Below are positions 45,136 to 53,642 of a DNA stretch of 64,000 nt, in pieces. Each line of letters begins with the position of its first letter. Within the stretch, counting starts at the first letter, position 1. The stretch comes from Weeksellaceae bacterium (GTDB taxonomy: Bacteria; Bacteroidota; Bacteroidia; Flavobacteriales; Weeksellaceae): positions 1-64,000 of the forward strand of contig JAIBEX010000008.1 of the NCBI GenBank assembly GCA_019459455.1, written 5' to 3'. The notes below the pieces were generated by a model. It saw only the letters and a list, made by a program, of their open reading frames with translations. It had not been told where the DNA came from and made no database searches. A program made the translations under genes and the position numbers.

Positions 45136-46806
45136 ATGAGTTATTTCCTGACCTACACCGTATATGTTCTTATTGTTTCCGTACTTATGGGACTTTCCAC
45201 CTGGAAACTATTTAAGAAGATGGGCTACAACCCTCTCTTTGCTTTTGTTCCCTTTTACAATTATTACATCATTCAGAAAGAGACAGAGCAGCCTAAATGG
45301 TGGGTCGCGCTGGCATATCTTCCGATCGTGGGACCAATCATGATGACGGTATTCCATATGGCGCTCATGAGAAAATTTGGAAAGACCTCCTTTATGGAAA
45401 AGCTGCTCACGGTAATCCTTCCATTTATCTACATGGCTTTTGTCAATTATTCAAAAGATGCGGAAGTTGAAAACGCTGATGATCTGTATCTGACAGAAGA
45501 AGAAAAGAATGCAAAGAAGAAAGATTCATTTTTGGGTTCCATCACCTTTGCGGTGGTCTTTGCCACGATCATCCACGTATTTTTTACACAGCCGTTCGGA
45601 ATTCCCACAGGGTCTATGGAGCGCACCTTATTGGTTGGTGATTTCCTCTTCGTAAACAAAATGAATTATGGTTTCAGGATGCCCATGAGGCCGGTAGCAA
45701 TCCCTTTTTTACAGGGAACTATTTTGGATACTGGAGAAAAAGGAAATCCAAAGGATGATCCTAAATCTTATGCAGAAGGGATTAAGCTCCCGTATTTACG
45801 GCTTCCTGGTTGGGAGAAACCAAAGCGGAATGACATCGTGGTCTTCAATTATCCTGATGATTCCGTACACGTGGCCATTGACAGAAAAGATCCATATGTG
45901 AAACGCCTCGTTGCGCAGCCGGGCGATGTGCTGGAATTCAAAGCCGGAAAGCTCTTCATCAACGGCAAACCGGAGGTTCGCATGGGAGATGCGCAGGTCC
46001 AGCATGCCTATGAAGTAGTGACAAGTTCCCAGCTTGACGTTCCCGCTCTCTATGATATTTATGGTTTTCTGCCGGTGCAGGAACACCAGAGAGGCTCGGG
46101 ATTCTACTACCGTTTCCAAGGTCTGACGGATCAGACCGCTAAGGAAATCGGTGCCCTGCCACAGGTAGTTACGATGACGGAAGCCATAGAGCCACAGGGA
46201 AAGAAAGATATTTCCTACTATCCTGACATGCAGAAATCAATAGAAGCCCAGGAAATGGTCTGGAGTAAGAAAGTGAATACCTCCTCCACCATATTCCCAA
46301 ATAATAAAAACTGGAATGTAGACTGGTACGGGCCTTTGCGCATTCCTCAGAAAGGGGATGTACTGCAGCTTACCGCTCAAAACCTGCCTGATTATGAAAA
46401 ACTGATTGTAAAGCACGAAGCCAATACCCTTGCTTCAAAAAACGGAAAAATAATGATCAATGGCCGGGAAACATCCACTTACACCGTAAAATATGATTAT
46501 TATATGATGGTGGGCGATAACCGCGATGCCTCTTTGGATGCGCGCTTTTTCGGGTATGTTCCGGAAACCCATATCGTTGGTAAACCGATGTTTACGTGGT
46601 TAAGCGTGGAAGGCCTTTTCTCTGACGCCGGTTCAACGTATCAGGCGGACGGAAAGAAAATACGTTGGGACCGGATGTTTAAAGCGGCCAATACCGGAGA
46701 TTTACATAAAACATCTTACTGGTGGTTGGCTGCACTCCTTCTCATCCTTTTCTTTGGGTGGGATTATTTCGCTAAACTCTTCAGAAAAAAAGACAAAGAA
46801 ATCTAA
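45136..46806 (+). CDS. lepB: Signal peptidase I, long Bacteroidota form
   Basis: 556 residues from ATG 45136; the frame extends back into dapB but only this ATG gives the membrane N-terminus. A multi-helix DUF5684-like region (about 1-110: MSYFLTYTVYVLIVSVLMG, KWWVALAYLPIVGPIM) precedes the S26 peptidase. The catalytic serine is in GIPTGSMERTLLVGD (about 160), the lysine in DPYVKRLVAQPGD, and box E is MVGDNRDASLDARFFGYVPE. A long insert of about 180 residues separates boxes D and E. A final helix (WWLAALLLILFFGWDYF) anchors the end. Removes signal peptides in the periplasm. Confidence 0.93.
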   Translation: MSYFLTYTVYVLIVSVLMGLSTWKLFKKMGYNPLFAFVPFYNYYIIQKETEQPKWWVALAYLPIVGPIMMTVFHMALMRKFGKTSFMEKLLTVILPFIYMAFVNYSKDAEVENADDLYLTEEEKNAKKKDSFLGSITFAVVFATIIHVFFTQPFGIPTGSMERTLLVGDFLFVNKMNYGFRMPMRPVAIPFLQGTILDTGEKGNPKDDPKSYAEGIKLPYLRLPGWEKPKRNDIVVFNYPDDSVHVAIDRKDPYVKRLVAQPGDVLEFKAGKLFINGKPEVRMGDAQVQHAYEVVTSSQLDVPALYDIYGFLPVQEHQRGSGFYYRFQGLTDQTAKEIGALPQVVTMTEAIEPQGKKDISYYPDMQKSIEAQEMVWSKKVNTSSTIFPNNKNWNVDWYGPLRIPQKGDVLQLTAQNLPDYEKLIVKHEANTLASKNGKIMINGRETSTYTVKYDYYMMVGDNRDASLDARFFGYVPETHIVGKPMFTWLSVEGLFSDAGSTYQADGKKIRWDRMFKAANTGDLHKTSYWWLAALLLILFFGWDYFAKLFRKKDKEI

Positions 46807-46812
46807 AACATC

Positions 46813-46842
46813 AAAACGCGGTCTTTATCGCGTTTTTTTAAT
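46813..46842 (+). terminator. Rho-independent terminator after lepB
   Basis: AAAACGCG/CGCGTTTT stem with an 8-base loop and T run. The downstream WbqC gene may still be read through. Confidence 0.8.
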
Positions 46843-46858
46843 TTAAAAATCGACTCAA

Positions 46859-47467
46859 ATGAAAGTTTTATTACCCGTATTCTACCTCCCTCCTGTTTCC
46901 TGGTTCTCCGTATTCGCAAAGGAAGAAAGCGAAGTCGTATTCGAACAGCATGAAAGTTTCCCCAAACAGACCTATCGGAACAGAACCAGTATTTACGGAG
47001 CCAACGGCAAGCTGTCGCTGATTATTCCAATCCATCATAATGGCAACAGGCTTTTTAAAGATATTGAGATTTCTTACGACGAAAACTGGATGAAACAGCA
47101 CTGGAAATCCATTAAGAACGCCTACCAGAGTTCGCCATACTTTGAGTTTTATGAAGACAGTCTGGAACAGATTTATAGGGATAAGATTAAATTCCTGCTG
47201 GATTTCAATCTGAAGGGCCTGGATATAGTTCAAAAAATAATCAAAACGGAAAAGGCATATGTTTTGAATGACGAGTACATCAAAAAGCCTGAACTGGTAA
47301 GTTACAGGGAAAGTTTTTCTGCAAAGGTGGAATCTGGCGCCGAAATGGAGATGTACTATCAAACGTTTTCAGATCAGCATGGGTTCATAAAAGACCTCTC
47401 GGTTTTGGACCTTATTTGTAACAAAGGACCGGAAGCGGCTACCTATTTAAAAAATTTAACAATTTAA
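46859..47467 (+). CDS. WbqC-family protein
   Basis: 202 residues matching the WbqC-like family: FYLPPVSWFSVFAKEESEVVFEQHESFPKQTYRNR at the N-terminus, LIIPIH, KSIKNAYQSSPYFEFYEDSLEQIY in the middle. In LPS clusters WbqC relatives are thought to help make modified sugars, but this genomic copy after lepB is a common flavobacterial arrangement whose role is unclear. Cytoplasmic. Confidence 0.9.
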   Translation: MKVLLPVFYLPPVSWFSVFAKEESEVVFEQHESFPKQTYRNRTSIYGANGKLSLIIPIHHNGNRLFKDIEISYDENWMKQHWKSIKNAYQSSPYFEFYEDSLEQIYRDKIKFLLDFNLKGLDIVQKIIKTEKAYVLNDEYIKKPELVSYRESFSAKVESGAEMEMYYQTFSDQHGFIKDLSVLDLICNKGPEAATYLKNLTI

Positions 47468-47480
47468 TACTCATAATTTT

Positions 47481-49208
47481 ATGAAAAAACTTTTTGTTGC
47501 AACTTCTTTTCTGTTGGGAATCGGATTTGCATCTGCCCAGACTTCCGTGGCGGTAGAGCCTATGAAGGATAAGGATTTAATGACTTGGTATCATAAGGAC
47601 TTTGCGGCTACCAATGTGTATGGAATCAATACACAGAACGCTTATAAGTATTTGGAATCCAAAGGTTTGAAGCCGAAGAACGTCGTGGTTGGTGTTTTGG
47701 ACAGCGGGGTTGAGGTAAATCACCCTGGCCTCGTTAAAAATATGTGGAAGAATCCGAATGAAGTACCGAACAATGGCAAGGATGATGATGGGAATGGATA
47801 TGTTGATGATATACACGGCTGGAATTTCATCGGAGGGAAAAACGGAGATATTGAAGCGGACAACCTGGAAGTTACAAGGGTGGTGAAAAAATACCAGCCC
47901 ATTTTTGAAGGTCCGAATTCAGCGCAAAACAAAACCAACCAGTCCAACATGCGCGAGGAATTCGACATGTATATGAAGTCTAAGGAAATCTTTAATAAGA
48001 AGGGGATTGAAGCAAAACAGAGTTATCAGACGTACAGCAAAATTGACAGCCTGATTCCAACCATGGTGTCCATGCTGAATGGTAAAAACCTCACGCCGGA
48101 AAATGTGTCTGCGATTAAACCAACCACGCAGGATCAGGCGATGTCCATGCAGATTCTCTCCAGCATCGCTTCCGATCCGGAATTTGCTGGTAAGACCCCT
48201 GCGCAGGTACAGGTTCTTTTGAAGGAGCAGATGAAGGAGGCTATCAATCATTTTGAAGCGCAGGCAACCAAGCATTACAATTTGGATTTTGATCCGAGAG
48301 CTTCAGTAGTTGGTGATAATTACGATGACTATAACCAAAAATCATACGGCAACAACAATTACGAAGGTCCCGATGCAGGTCACGGAACACACGTCGCCGG
48401 CATCATTGCCGGGTTGCCTCATGGCACTGAAGTACAATATGGTGTTGCATCAAAAGTTGCAAAAATTATGGCCGTGCGGACAGTTCCTAATGGGGACGAA
48501 AGAGATAAAGATGTAGCAAACTCCATCAGATACGCGGTAGATAACGGAGCAAAGATACTGAACATGAGTTTCGGAAAGCCGGTTTCACCAGGCAAAAAAG
48601 TGGTTTGGGACGCTTTCAAATATGCGCAGGATAAAGGAGTTCTTTTGGTGAAAGCAGCAGGTAACGACAACGAAGATCTTGCGGAACACACCTATTTTCC
48701 AAGTAACTTTAAAAGTTCTGCAGATGCTGAACCCTTCATTAATAACATGATTGTAGTAGGTGCTAGTACCAAGGATGCGGAATTTTTAAGAGCCAGTTTT
48801 TCAAATTTTAATGGGAAGATGGTGGATGTTTTTGCCCCCGGCCAGGAAATTTATTCGCCGGTTCCGGACGCAAAATATAAGTATGAGCAGGGTACCTCCA
48901 TGGCATCTCCTGTGGTAGCAGGTGCTGCAGCGGTACTTCTGGCTTATATGCCCAACCTAAAACCGCAACAGATTATTGAAGCATTGGTCAAAACTGCTAA
49001 TAAGTCGAGTGTCAATGCGATGTTGCCCACCAACACGGATAACAGGTTTGATTTGATATCGAAATCAGGCGGGGTTATCGATTTGCGTAAGGCTGCCGAA
49101 TATGCCTTCACCAACTTCTATAAAGCAGCGCCGTCCACCGTCGGGAAAGTCCCCGCTAAAAAGTCGGTCGCAAAGAAAGCAACTAAAAAGGTTGTAAAGA
49201 AGAAATAG
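47481..49208 (+). CDS. Secreted S8 (subtilisin-like) serine protease
   Basis: 575 residues with a signal peptide (about 1-20, GFASAQT). Catalytic triad: Asp in GVLDSGVEVNHPGL (about 74), His in GHGTHVAGIIAG (about 302), Ser in GTSMASPVVAGAAAVL (about 477). An insert of about 150 residues sits between Asp and His (KSKEIFNKKGIEAKQSYQTY), longer than in classic subtilisins. The C-terminus is a lysine/alanine-rich tail (KKSVAKKATKKVVKKK) and not a T9SS sorting domain, so it is probably periplasmic. Own terminator. Confidence 0.92.
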   Translation: MKKLFVATSFLLGIGFASAQTSVAVEPMKDKDLMTWYHKDFAATNVYGINTQNAYKYLESKGLKPKNVVVGVLDSGVEVNHPGLVKNMWKNPNEVPNNGKDDDGNGYVDDIHGWNFIGGKNGDIEADNLEVTRVVKKYQPIFEGPNSAQNKTNQSNMREEFDMYMKSKEIFNKKGIEAKQSYQTYSKIDSLIPTMVSMLNGKNLTPENVSAIKPTTQDQAMSMQILSSIASDPEFAGKTPAQVQVLLKEQMKEAINHFEAQATKHYNLDFDPRASVVGDNYDDYNQKSYGNNNYEGPDAGHGTHVAGIIAGLPHGTEVQYGVASKVAKIMAVRTVPNGDERDKDVANSIRYAVDNGAKILNMSFGKPVSPGKKVVWDAFKYAQDKGVLLVKAAGNDNEDLAEHTYFPSNFKSSADAEPFINNMIVVGASTKDAEFLRASFSNFNGKMVDVFAPGQEIYSPVPDAKYKYEQGTSMASPVVAGAAAVLLAYMPNLKPQQIIEALVKTANKSSVNAMLPTNTDNRFDLISKSGGVIDLRKAAEYAFTNFYKAAPSTVGKVPAKKSVAKKATKKVVKKK

Positions 49209-49235
49209 GAATCTCAATTATGTAAAATGTAAAAA

Positions 49236-49265
49236 AAAGTTCAATTTATTGGACTTTTTTTATTT
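49236..49265 (+). terminator. Rho-independent terminator of the subtilase gene
   Basis: AAAAGTTCAA/TTGGACTTTT (one G-U pair), 4-base loop and a long T run. Confidence 0.85.
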
Positions 49266-49322
49266 TACCCTCCGGCGCGTGGCACGGTTTTAGCAATTTG
49301 ACAAACAGTAAATAAATAAACA

Positions 49323-49802
49323 ATGAAAAATTTATTAATAACAGGATTGGTTGCGGCTTCACTCGCCGTATCGTGTACTACTGCTAAAACTGCACAGGCG
49401 GACAGGGCTGAATTTTTGAAAATGAAAGGAAACTGGCAGATCACCAGCGTAAACTATGATAAGAATTACATGATAAAGCCATTTGATGAAGGCGCTGATG
49501 CACAATGTTTCGTAGGTAGTCTCTGGACATTAGTACCGAACAACTATACGGGTTCTTACACCCTGAACGGTGGAGGTGCATGTCCTGTAAAAACACAGCC
49601 CATTAAGTTTGAGGTTTTGACGGGGAATACGTTTCAGTTTAAGAAGATCCCGGATGGCACCAAAGCAAAGGAAAATGAAACTGGATATACATTAACATTG
49701 CTAAACCAGACTGCTGATCAGTTTTCGTTGCAGCAATCTGTTCCCTTTGAAGGCCAGAATGTAAATGTTGTTTACAACTTCCAGAGAACCGCTACAAAAT
49801 AA
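49323..49802 (+). CDS. Lipocalin-like lipoprotein
   Basis: 159 residues. Lipoprotein signal ending LAVSC (cysteine 18). The mature protein opens with FLKMKGNWQITSVNYDK, a lipocalin G-x-W start, followed by beta strands with two cysteines (AQCFVGS, GACPVK) likely to be bridged. Family: lipocalin-like domain lipoproteins of Bacteroidota, ligand unknown. It lies 24 bases before the OmpA-type lipoprotein and is cotranscribed. Confidence 0.83.
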   Translation: MKNLLITGLVAASLAVSCTTAKTAQADRAEFLKMKGNWQITSVNYDKNYMIKPFDEGADAQCFVGSLWTLVPNNYTGSYTLNGGGACPVKTQPIKFEVLTGNTFQFKKIPDGTKAKENETGYTLTLLNQTADQFSLQQSVPFEGQNVNVVYNFQRTATK

Positions 49803-49826
49803 TAAATCTTTAAAAAATAAATCAAA

Positions 49827-50510
49827 ATGAGACTTAGGAATACATACATTGCAGGAATAACAGCAGCGTTAATGCTTACCAGTTGTGAAACCATTCAGAA
49901 TTCAAATCACCAGCAAAGAGGAACAGTTGTCGGCGCCACTACCGGGGCAGTCCTGGGAGGAGTATTGGGTAACAATGTAGGAAAAGGGGGTAATGCACCG
50001 GCTGGAGCAGTACTTGGTGGCATCATTGGAGGTGTTGCAGGTAATGTAATCGGAAGAAAAATGGACCAACAGGCTAAGGAAATCAAGGAAACACTTCCTG
50101 GAGCTGAGGTGGTTAGAGTTAACGAAGGGATCAAGGTTACCTTACCAGAGAGAATGGTGAACTTCGCTTTTGACTCATCTGACCTTTCTATAGCTTCAAG
50201 GGCGAATCTGGATAAATTATCGGAAATTTTGATCAATAATCCTGATACAAACATCAATGTATATGGTCACACCGACAGCAAAGGTACAGAAGAGTACAAT
50301 AAAGCACTTTCGGACAGAAGAGCTGCCGCCGTGAAAAACTATCTTGTAGCCAAAGGTGTTGCGTCGAGCAGACTTTATACGATGGGTATGGGAGAAAGCG
50401 ATCCTAAGTCAACCAATGCAACAGACGCAGGCAGAGCAGATAACAGAAGGGTAGAATTTGCGATCACTGCAAATGAAGACATGATAAAAGATGCACAACA
50501 GGGACAATAA
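49827..50510 (+). CDS. OmpA-family lipoprotein with glycine zipper
   Basis: 227 residues. Lipoprotein signal ending LMLTSC (cysteine 20). A glycine-zipper segment (VVGATTGAVLGGVLGNNVGKGG and a second copy, about 32-75) probably inserts in or pairs along the membrane. The OmpA domain follows (about 108-220: VNFAFDSSDLS, NVYGHTDSKGTEEYN, LSDRRAAAVKNYL, NRRVEFAI), binding peptidoglycan diaminopimelate through the conserved D and R. It links the outer membrane to the wall. Strong terminator follows. Confidence 0.93.
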   Translation: MRLRNTYIAGITAALMLTSCETIQNSNHQQRGTVVGATTGAVLGGVLGNNVGKGGNAPAGAVLGGIIGGVAGNVIGRKMDQQAKEIKETLPGAEVVRVNEGIKVTLPERMVNFAFDSSDLSIASRANLDKLSEILINNPDTNINVYGHTDSKGTEEYNKALSDRRAAAVKNYLVAKGVASSRLYTMGMGESDPKSTNATDAGRADNRRVEFAITANEDMIKDAQQGQ

Positions 50511-50541
50511 TTAGTCCCATCATCATAAATATTTTCAACAG

Positions 50542-50567
50542 AACCACCTTTAGGGTGGTTTTTTTTG
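50542..50567 (+). terminator. Rho-independent terminator after the OmpA-type gene
   Basis: AACCACC/GGGTGGTT stem, 4-base loop and eight T. It isolates the next operon. Confidence 0.9.
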
Positions 50568-50600
50568 AGAAGGCCGTACCGCTGTTTTTTGAAAAAAACG

Positions 50601-50609
50601 TACTTTTAC
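50601..50609 (+). promoter_or_regulatory. Possible -7 box of the UbiA/DprE operon
   Basis: TACTTTTAC, a near match to TAnnTTTG, 18 bases before the UbiA ATG and after the previous terminator. Confidence 0.35.
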
Positions 50610-50627
50610 AGTTGATTTACAACATAA

Positions 50628-51524
50628 ATGACGAAATATTTAAAGCTGCTTCGTGTAGAGCAATGGGTGAAAAACCTTTTCGTTTTCCTTCCGCTGTTTT
50701 TCTCAGGTAATATCACCAATACCGGTCTGTTCATCCAAAGTGCGCTGGCTTTTGTGATTTTTTCCCTTTGCGCAAGCTTTATTTATATCCTGAACGATTA
50801 TTCCGATATAGAATCGGACAGAAGGCATCCGGAAAAAAGTAAACGCCCGCTTGCAAGCGGCGCCATATCAAAGCCTACTGCCCTGATTTTTTTGGTACTA
50901 GTTTTTTTAGGTTGGGTGGCCCTTTTATTTATTTCACATTCGTTTCTCGGAATCAACATTTGGAAATTCAGCAGCGTCATTATGTTGTATGTACTCATGA
51001 ACGTGGCGTATACCTACCATTTGAAGCATGTGGCAATCATAGATGTATTCATTATTGCCACGGGCTTTGTTCTGCGGGTTTTAGCTGGTGGTTTCATAAC
51101 CGGAATACCGATTTCACAGTGGGCCATACTCCTCACATTCGTGCTTGCACTGGTCCTTGCCTTTGGTAAGCGCAGGGGAGAACTCATTAACGCACAGATT
51201 TCGGGTAGGACCAGAAAAGCGTTGGACGGCTATAATGTTCAGTTTGCTGATATTGCACTCTCCATTTCAGTTACACTCGCCGTTATTTCGTATCTTATGT
51301 TTACCGTGCAGCCTGAGGTTCAGGAACGTTTCGGAACCAGGATTTTCTACACCTTCATCTTTGTGGTATTTGCTTTTTTCAGGTATCTTCAGCAAACTTT
51401 AGTTCACAATAAAACAGAGTCACCCACTAAGATCATCTACAGGGACAGGTATATACAGGTCACCTTGGCTGTATGGTTGATTACCTTTCTCTTATTGATT
51501 TACGACAAACAATTTTTGAATTAA
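50628..51524 (+). CDS. UbiA-type polyprenyl-phosphate phosphoribosyltransferase (DPPR-synthase-like)
   Basis: 298 residues, about nine membrane helices. It opens LRVEQWVKNLFVFLPLFFSG, and the cytoplasmic active-site motif is NDYSDIESDRRHPEKSKRPLASG (about 56-78). This NDxxDxxxDxxHPxKxxRPxAxG form, not the usual NDxxDxxxD of quinone enzymes, is the one found in mycobacterial Rv3806c, which moves 5-phosphoribose from PRPP to decaprenyl phosphate. The immediately following DprE1- and DprE2-like genes support the same reaction here. DprE1 starts 2 bases after its stop. The lipid used is unknown. Confidence 0.88.
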   Translation: MTKYLKLLRVEQWVKNLFVFLPLFFSGNITNTGLFIQSALAFVIFSLCASFIYILNDYSDIESDRRHPEKSKRPLASGAISKPTALIFLVLVFLGWVALLFISHSFLGINIWKFSSVIMLYVLMNVAYTYHLKHVAIIDVFIIATGFVLRVLAGGFITGIPISQWAILLTFVLALVLAFGKRRGELINAQISGRTRKALDGYNVQFADIALSISVTLAVISYLMFTVQPEVQERFGTRIFYTFIFVVFAFFRYLQQTLVHNKTESPTKIIYRDRYIQVTLAVWLITFLLLIYDKQFLN

Positions 51525-51526
51525 CG

Positions 51527-52843
51527 ATGAAGCAGAATTTTGTAAAGAAAGTGACCAATTGGGGCAACTTTCCTGTTGTGACTAAAAAGATAAAGGCGGA
51601 AGACAGCCTGACTAAGATCAAAGAATTCCTGAGCGAAAACAATGAGGTCATTGCGCGTGGAAACGGACGCTGCTATGGTGATGCTTCGCTGGCTGAAAAC
51701 ATTTTTTCGACAAAGAGACTTAATAAATTTATAGCATTCGACCGCATCAACGGCATCATAGAGTGCGAATCCGGCGTCCTGCTTTCTGAAATTCTGGAAG
51801 TAACGGTTAAACAGGGATATTTTCTTTCCGTAACCCCCGGAACCAAGTATATTACCGTAGGTGGTGCAATCGCTTCAGATGTGCATGGAAAGAACCATCA
51901 TTCGGAAGGCTGTTTTTCGGAACATGTCCTTTCCTTCCAACTGATGGTTGAAAATGGGGATGTCCTGCACTGTTCAAAAGAGGAAAATACGGACCGCTTT
52001 TGGGCAACAATCGGGGGAATGGGACTCACCGGCATCATCCTTTCCGCAAAATTCAAACTGAAGAATATTGAAACTGCTTATATCCGTCAGGAAAGAATTA
52101 AGGCAGAGAATCTTGATGAAATTTTTAAGCTTTTTGATGAAAGCGAAGGATGGACTTACAATGTGGCGTGGATTGACTGTCTTCAGAGAGGGAAAAGCAT
52201 CGGCCGGTCCATCTTGATGCGCGGTGAGCATGCATTCAGGCAGCAATTGCCCGCGAGCCTCGCCGAAAATCCGCTGCACATAAAAAGGTCAGCACAACCA
52301 ACCGTTCCCTTTTTCTTACCTGGTTTTGTACTGAACAACCTTACCGTAAAGCTTTTCAATCTGCTGTATTTCACAAAACAGAATAAAAAAAAGGTTGAAA
52401 ATTATGTGGACTACGAATCTTTTTTTTATCCGCTGGATATTGTGAACGAGTGGAACAGGATTTATGGTAAGAGTGGCTTTATACAGTACCAAATGGTGAT
52501 CCCGAAAGAAAACGGCAGGGAAGGAATGCAGAAAATCCTGAAAACCATTGCGAACAGTGGGAACGGGTCTTTTCTTGCTGTACTTAAACTCTTTGGTAAG
52601 AATAATCCTGAGGCCTATAATTCATTTCCGTTGGAAGGGTATACGCTGGCCCTGGATTTTAAGGTGAACGCAAAACTCAGCAGTTTGGTTAAAGAACTGG
52701 ACGATATTGTAGAAGAATACGGAGGTAGAATTTATTTAAGTAAGGACAGCATGAGCAAACCGTCCCTTACCAATTACCTGAAAAATGTGAATAGTCCTAA
52801 ATTTGTCTCACTACAGCATAAAAGAATCATCAACAACAGTTAA
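51527..52843 (+). CDS. DprE1-like FAD oxidase (polyprenyl-phospho-ribose 2-oxidase)
   Basis: 438 residues from ATG 51527; a longer frame starts inside the UbiA gene. VAO-type FAD fold: ARGNGRCYGDASLAE near 43, VTPGTKYITVGGAIASDVHGKNHHSEG near 105-130, WATIGGMGLTGIILSAKF. The substrate half has YPLDIVNEWNRIYGKSGFIQYQMVIP and SFLAVLKLFG then LEGYTLALDF. These segments align closely with mycobacterial DprE1 throughout. The lysine equivalent to K418 is kept (K406, YLSKDS), but the residue matching C387 is Ala375. It should oxidise C2 of the lipid-linked ribose; DprE2 then reduces it to arabinose. Confidence 0.88.
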   Translation: MKQNFVKKVTNWGNFPVVTKKIKAEDSLTKIKEFLSENNEVIARGNGRCYGDASLAENIFSTKRLNKFIAFDRINGIIECESGVLLSEILEVTVKQGYFLSVTPGTKYITVGGAIASDVHGKNHHSEGCFSEHVLSFQLMVENGDVLHCSKEENTDRFWATIGGMGLTGIILSAKFKLKNIETAYIRQERIKAENLDEIFKLFDESEGWTYNVAWIDCLQRGKSIGRSILMRGEHAFRQQLPASLAENPLHIKRSAQPTVPFFLPGFVLNNLTVKLFNLLYFTKQNKKKVENYVDYESFFYPLDIVNEWNRIYGKSGFIQYQMVIPKENGREGMQKILKTIANSGNGSFLAVLKLFGKNNPEAYNSFPLEGYTLALDFKVNAKLSSLVKELDDIVEEYGGRIYLSKDSMSKPSLTNYLKNVNSPKFVSLQHKRIINNS

Positions 52844-52896
52844 ATAGTGCTGTTCTGCTTAACAATAGATTTCCCGTAATCTTCAAAAATAAATTT

Positions 52897-53622
52897 ATGA
52901 TCATTCTTGGCAGCAATTCCGAACTAGCACAGGCTTTTGTAGAAAAAACACTGCAGGAAAGGGGAAATGTTGAAAAAATCTATCTCTTTACATCGAATAC
53001 GGAAACTACGGCAAAATTTGCAAAACATCTGGAGGTAAAATATCTGCAGCACTCCGAAATCATTGAGCTGGACCTGATGAGAAATCTCGACACTGCTCTA
53101 TTCGATAAGGTTGATTCCAATCTTTTATTCTGTGCAGTTGGATATTTAGGAGAGGGGACGGAGGAAGGTCTGTACGATAATAAGAATACAGCGCGCATCA
53201 TTGACGTAAATTACGCCAAACTGGTTCCTGTCATCAATCATTTTGCAGAGAAAATGGAACGCAGACGAAGCGGTACCATCATCGTTCTGTCCTCTGTAGC
53301 TGGTGACAGGGGCAGACAGAGCAATTTTATCTACGGAAGTGCGAAAGCCGGTCTTACGGCTTATCTGAGCGGCCTCAGGAATTATCTGTTTGATAAGAGG
53401 GTTCATGTGCTTACCGTAAAACCGGGTTTTATGGATACCAAAATGACGGAAGGATTGCCCCTGAATCCCAAGCTTACTGCCACACCTGCACAGGCGGCGC
53501 AACATATCTTTAATGCCTACAAAAAACGGCGTAACATAGCCTACGTACTGCCCGTCTGGTGGCTGATCATGCTCATCATCAAAAATATTCCGGAATTTAT
53601 CTTCAAGAAACTCAAACTTTAA
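52897..53622 (+). CDS. DprE2-like short-chain reductase
   Basis: 241 residues, SDR fold. The dinucleotide loop is at the very N-terminus (IILGSNSELAQAF), then FCAVGYLGEG, the catalytic serine in IIVLSSVAGDRG, and YGSAKAG with the Tyr-x-x-x-Lys pair. The C-terminal hydrophobic segment (VLPVWWLIMLIIKNIPEFIF) is also seen in mycobacterial DprE2 and may bind the membrane. Partner of DprE1 in the two-step epimerisation of lipid-linked ribose to arabinose. 54 bases after the DprE1-like gene. Confidence 0.85.
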   Translation: MIILGSNSELAQAFVEKTLQERGNVEKIYLFTSNTETTAKFAKHLEVKYLQHSEIIELDLMRNLDTALFDKVDSNLLFCAVGYLGEGTEEGLYDNKNTARIIDVNYAKLVPVINHFAEKMERRRSGTIIVLSSVAGDRGRQSNFIYGSAKAGLTAYLSGLRNYLFDKRVHVLTVKPGFMDTKMTEGLPLNPKLTATPAQAAQHIFNAYKKRRNIAYVLPVWWLIMLIIKNIPEFIFKKLKL

Positions 53623-53642
53623 AAAAACTTATATTCCTGTTA

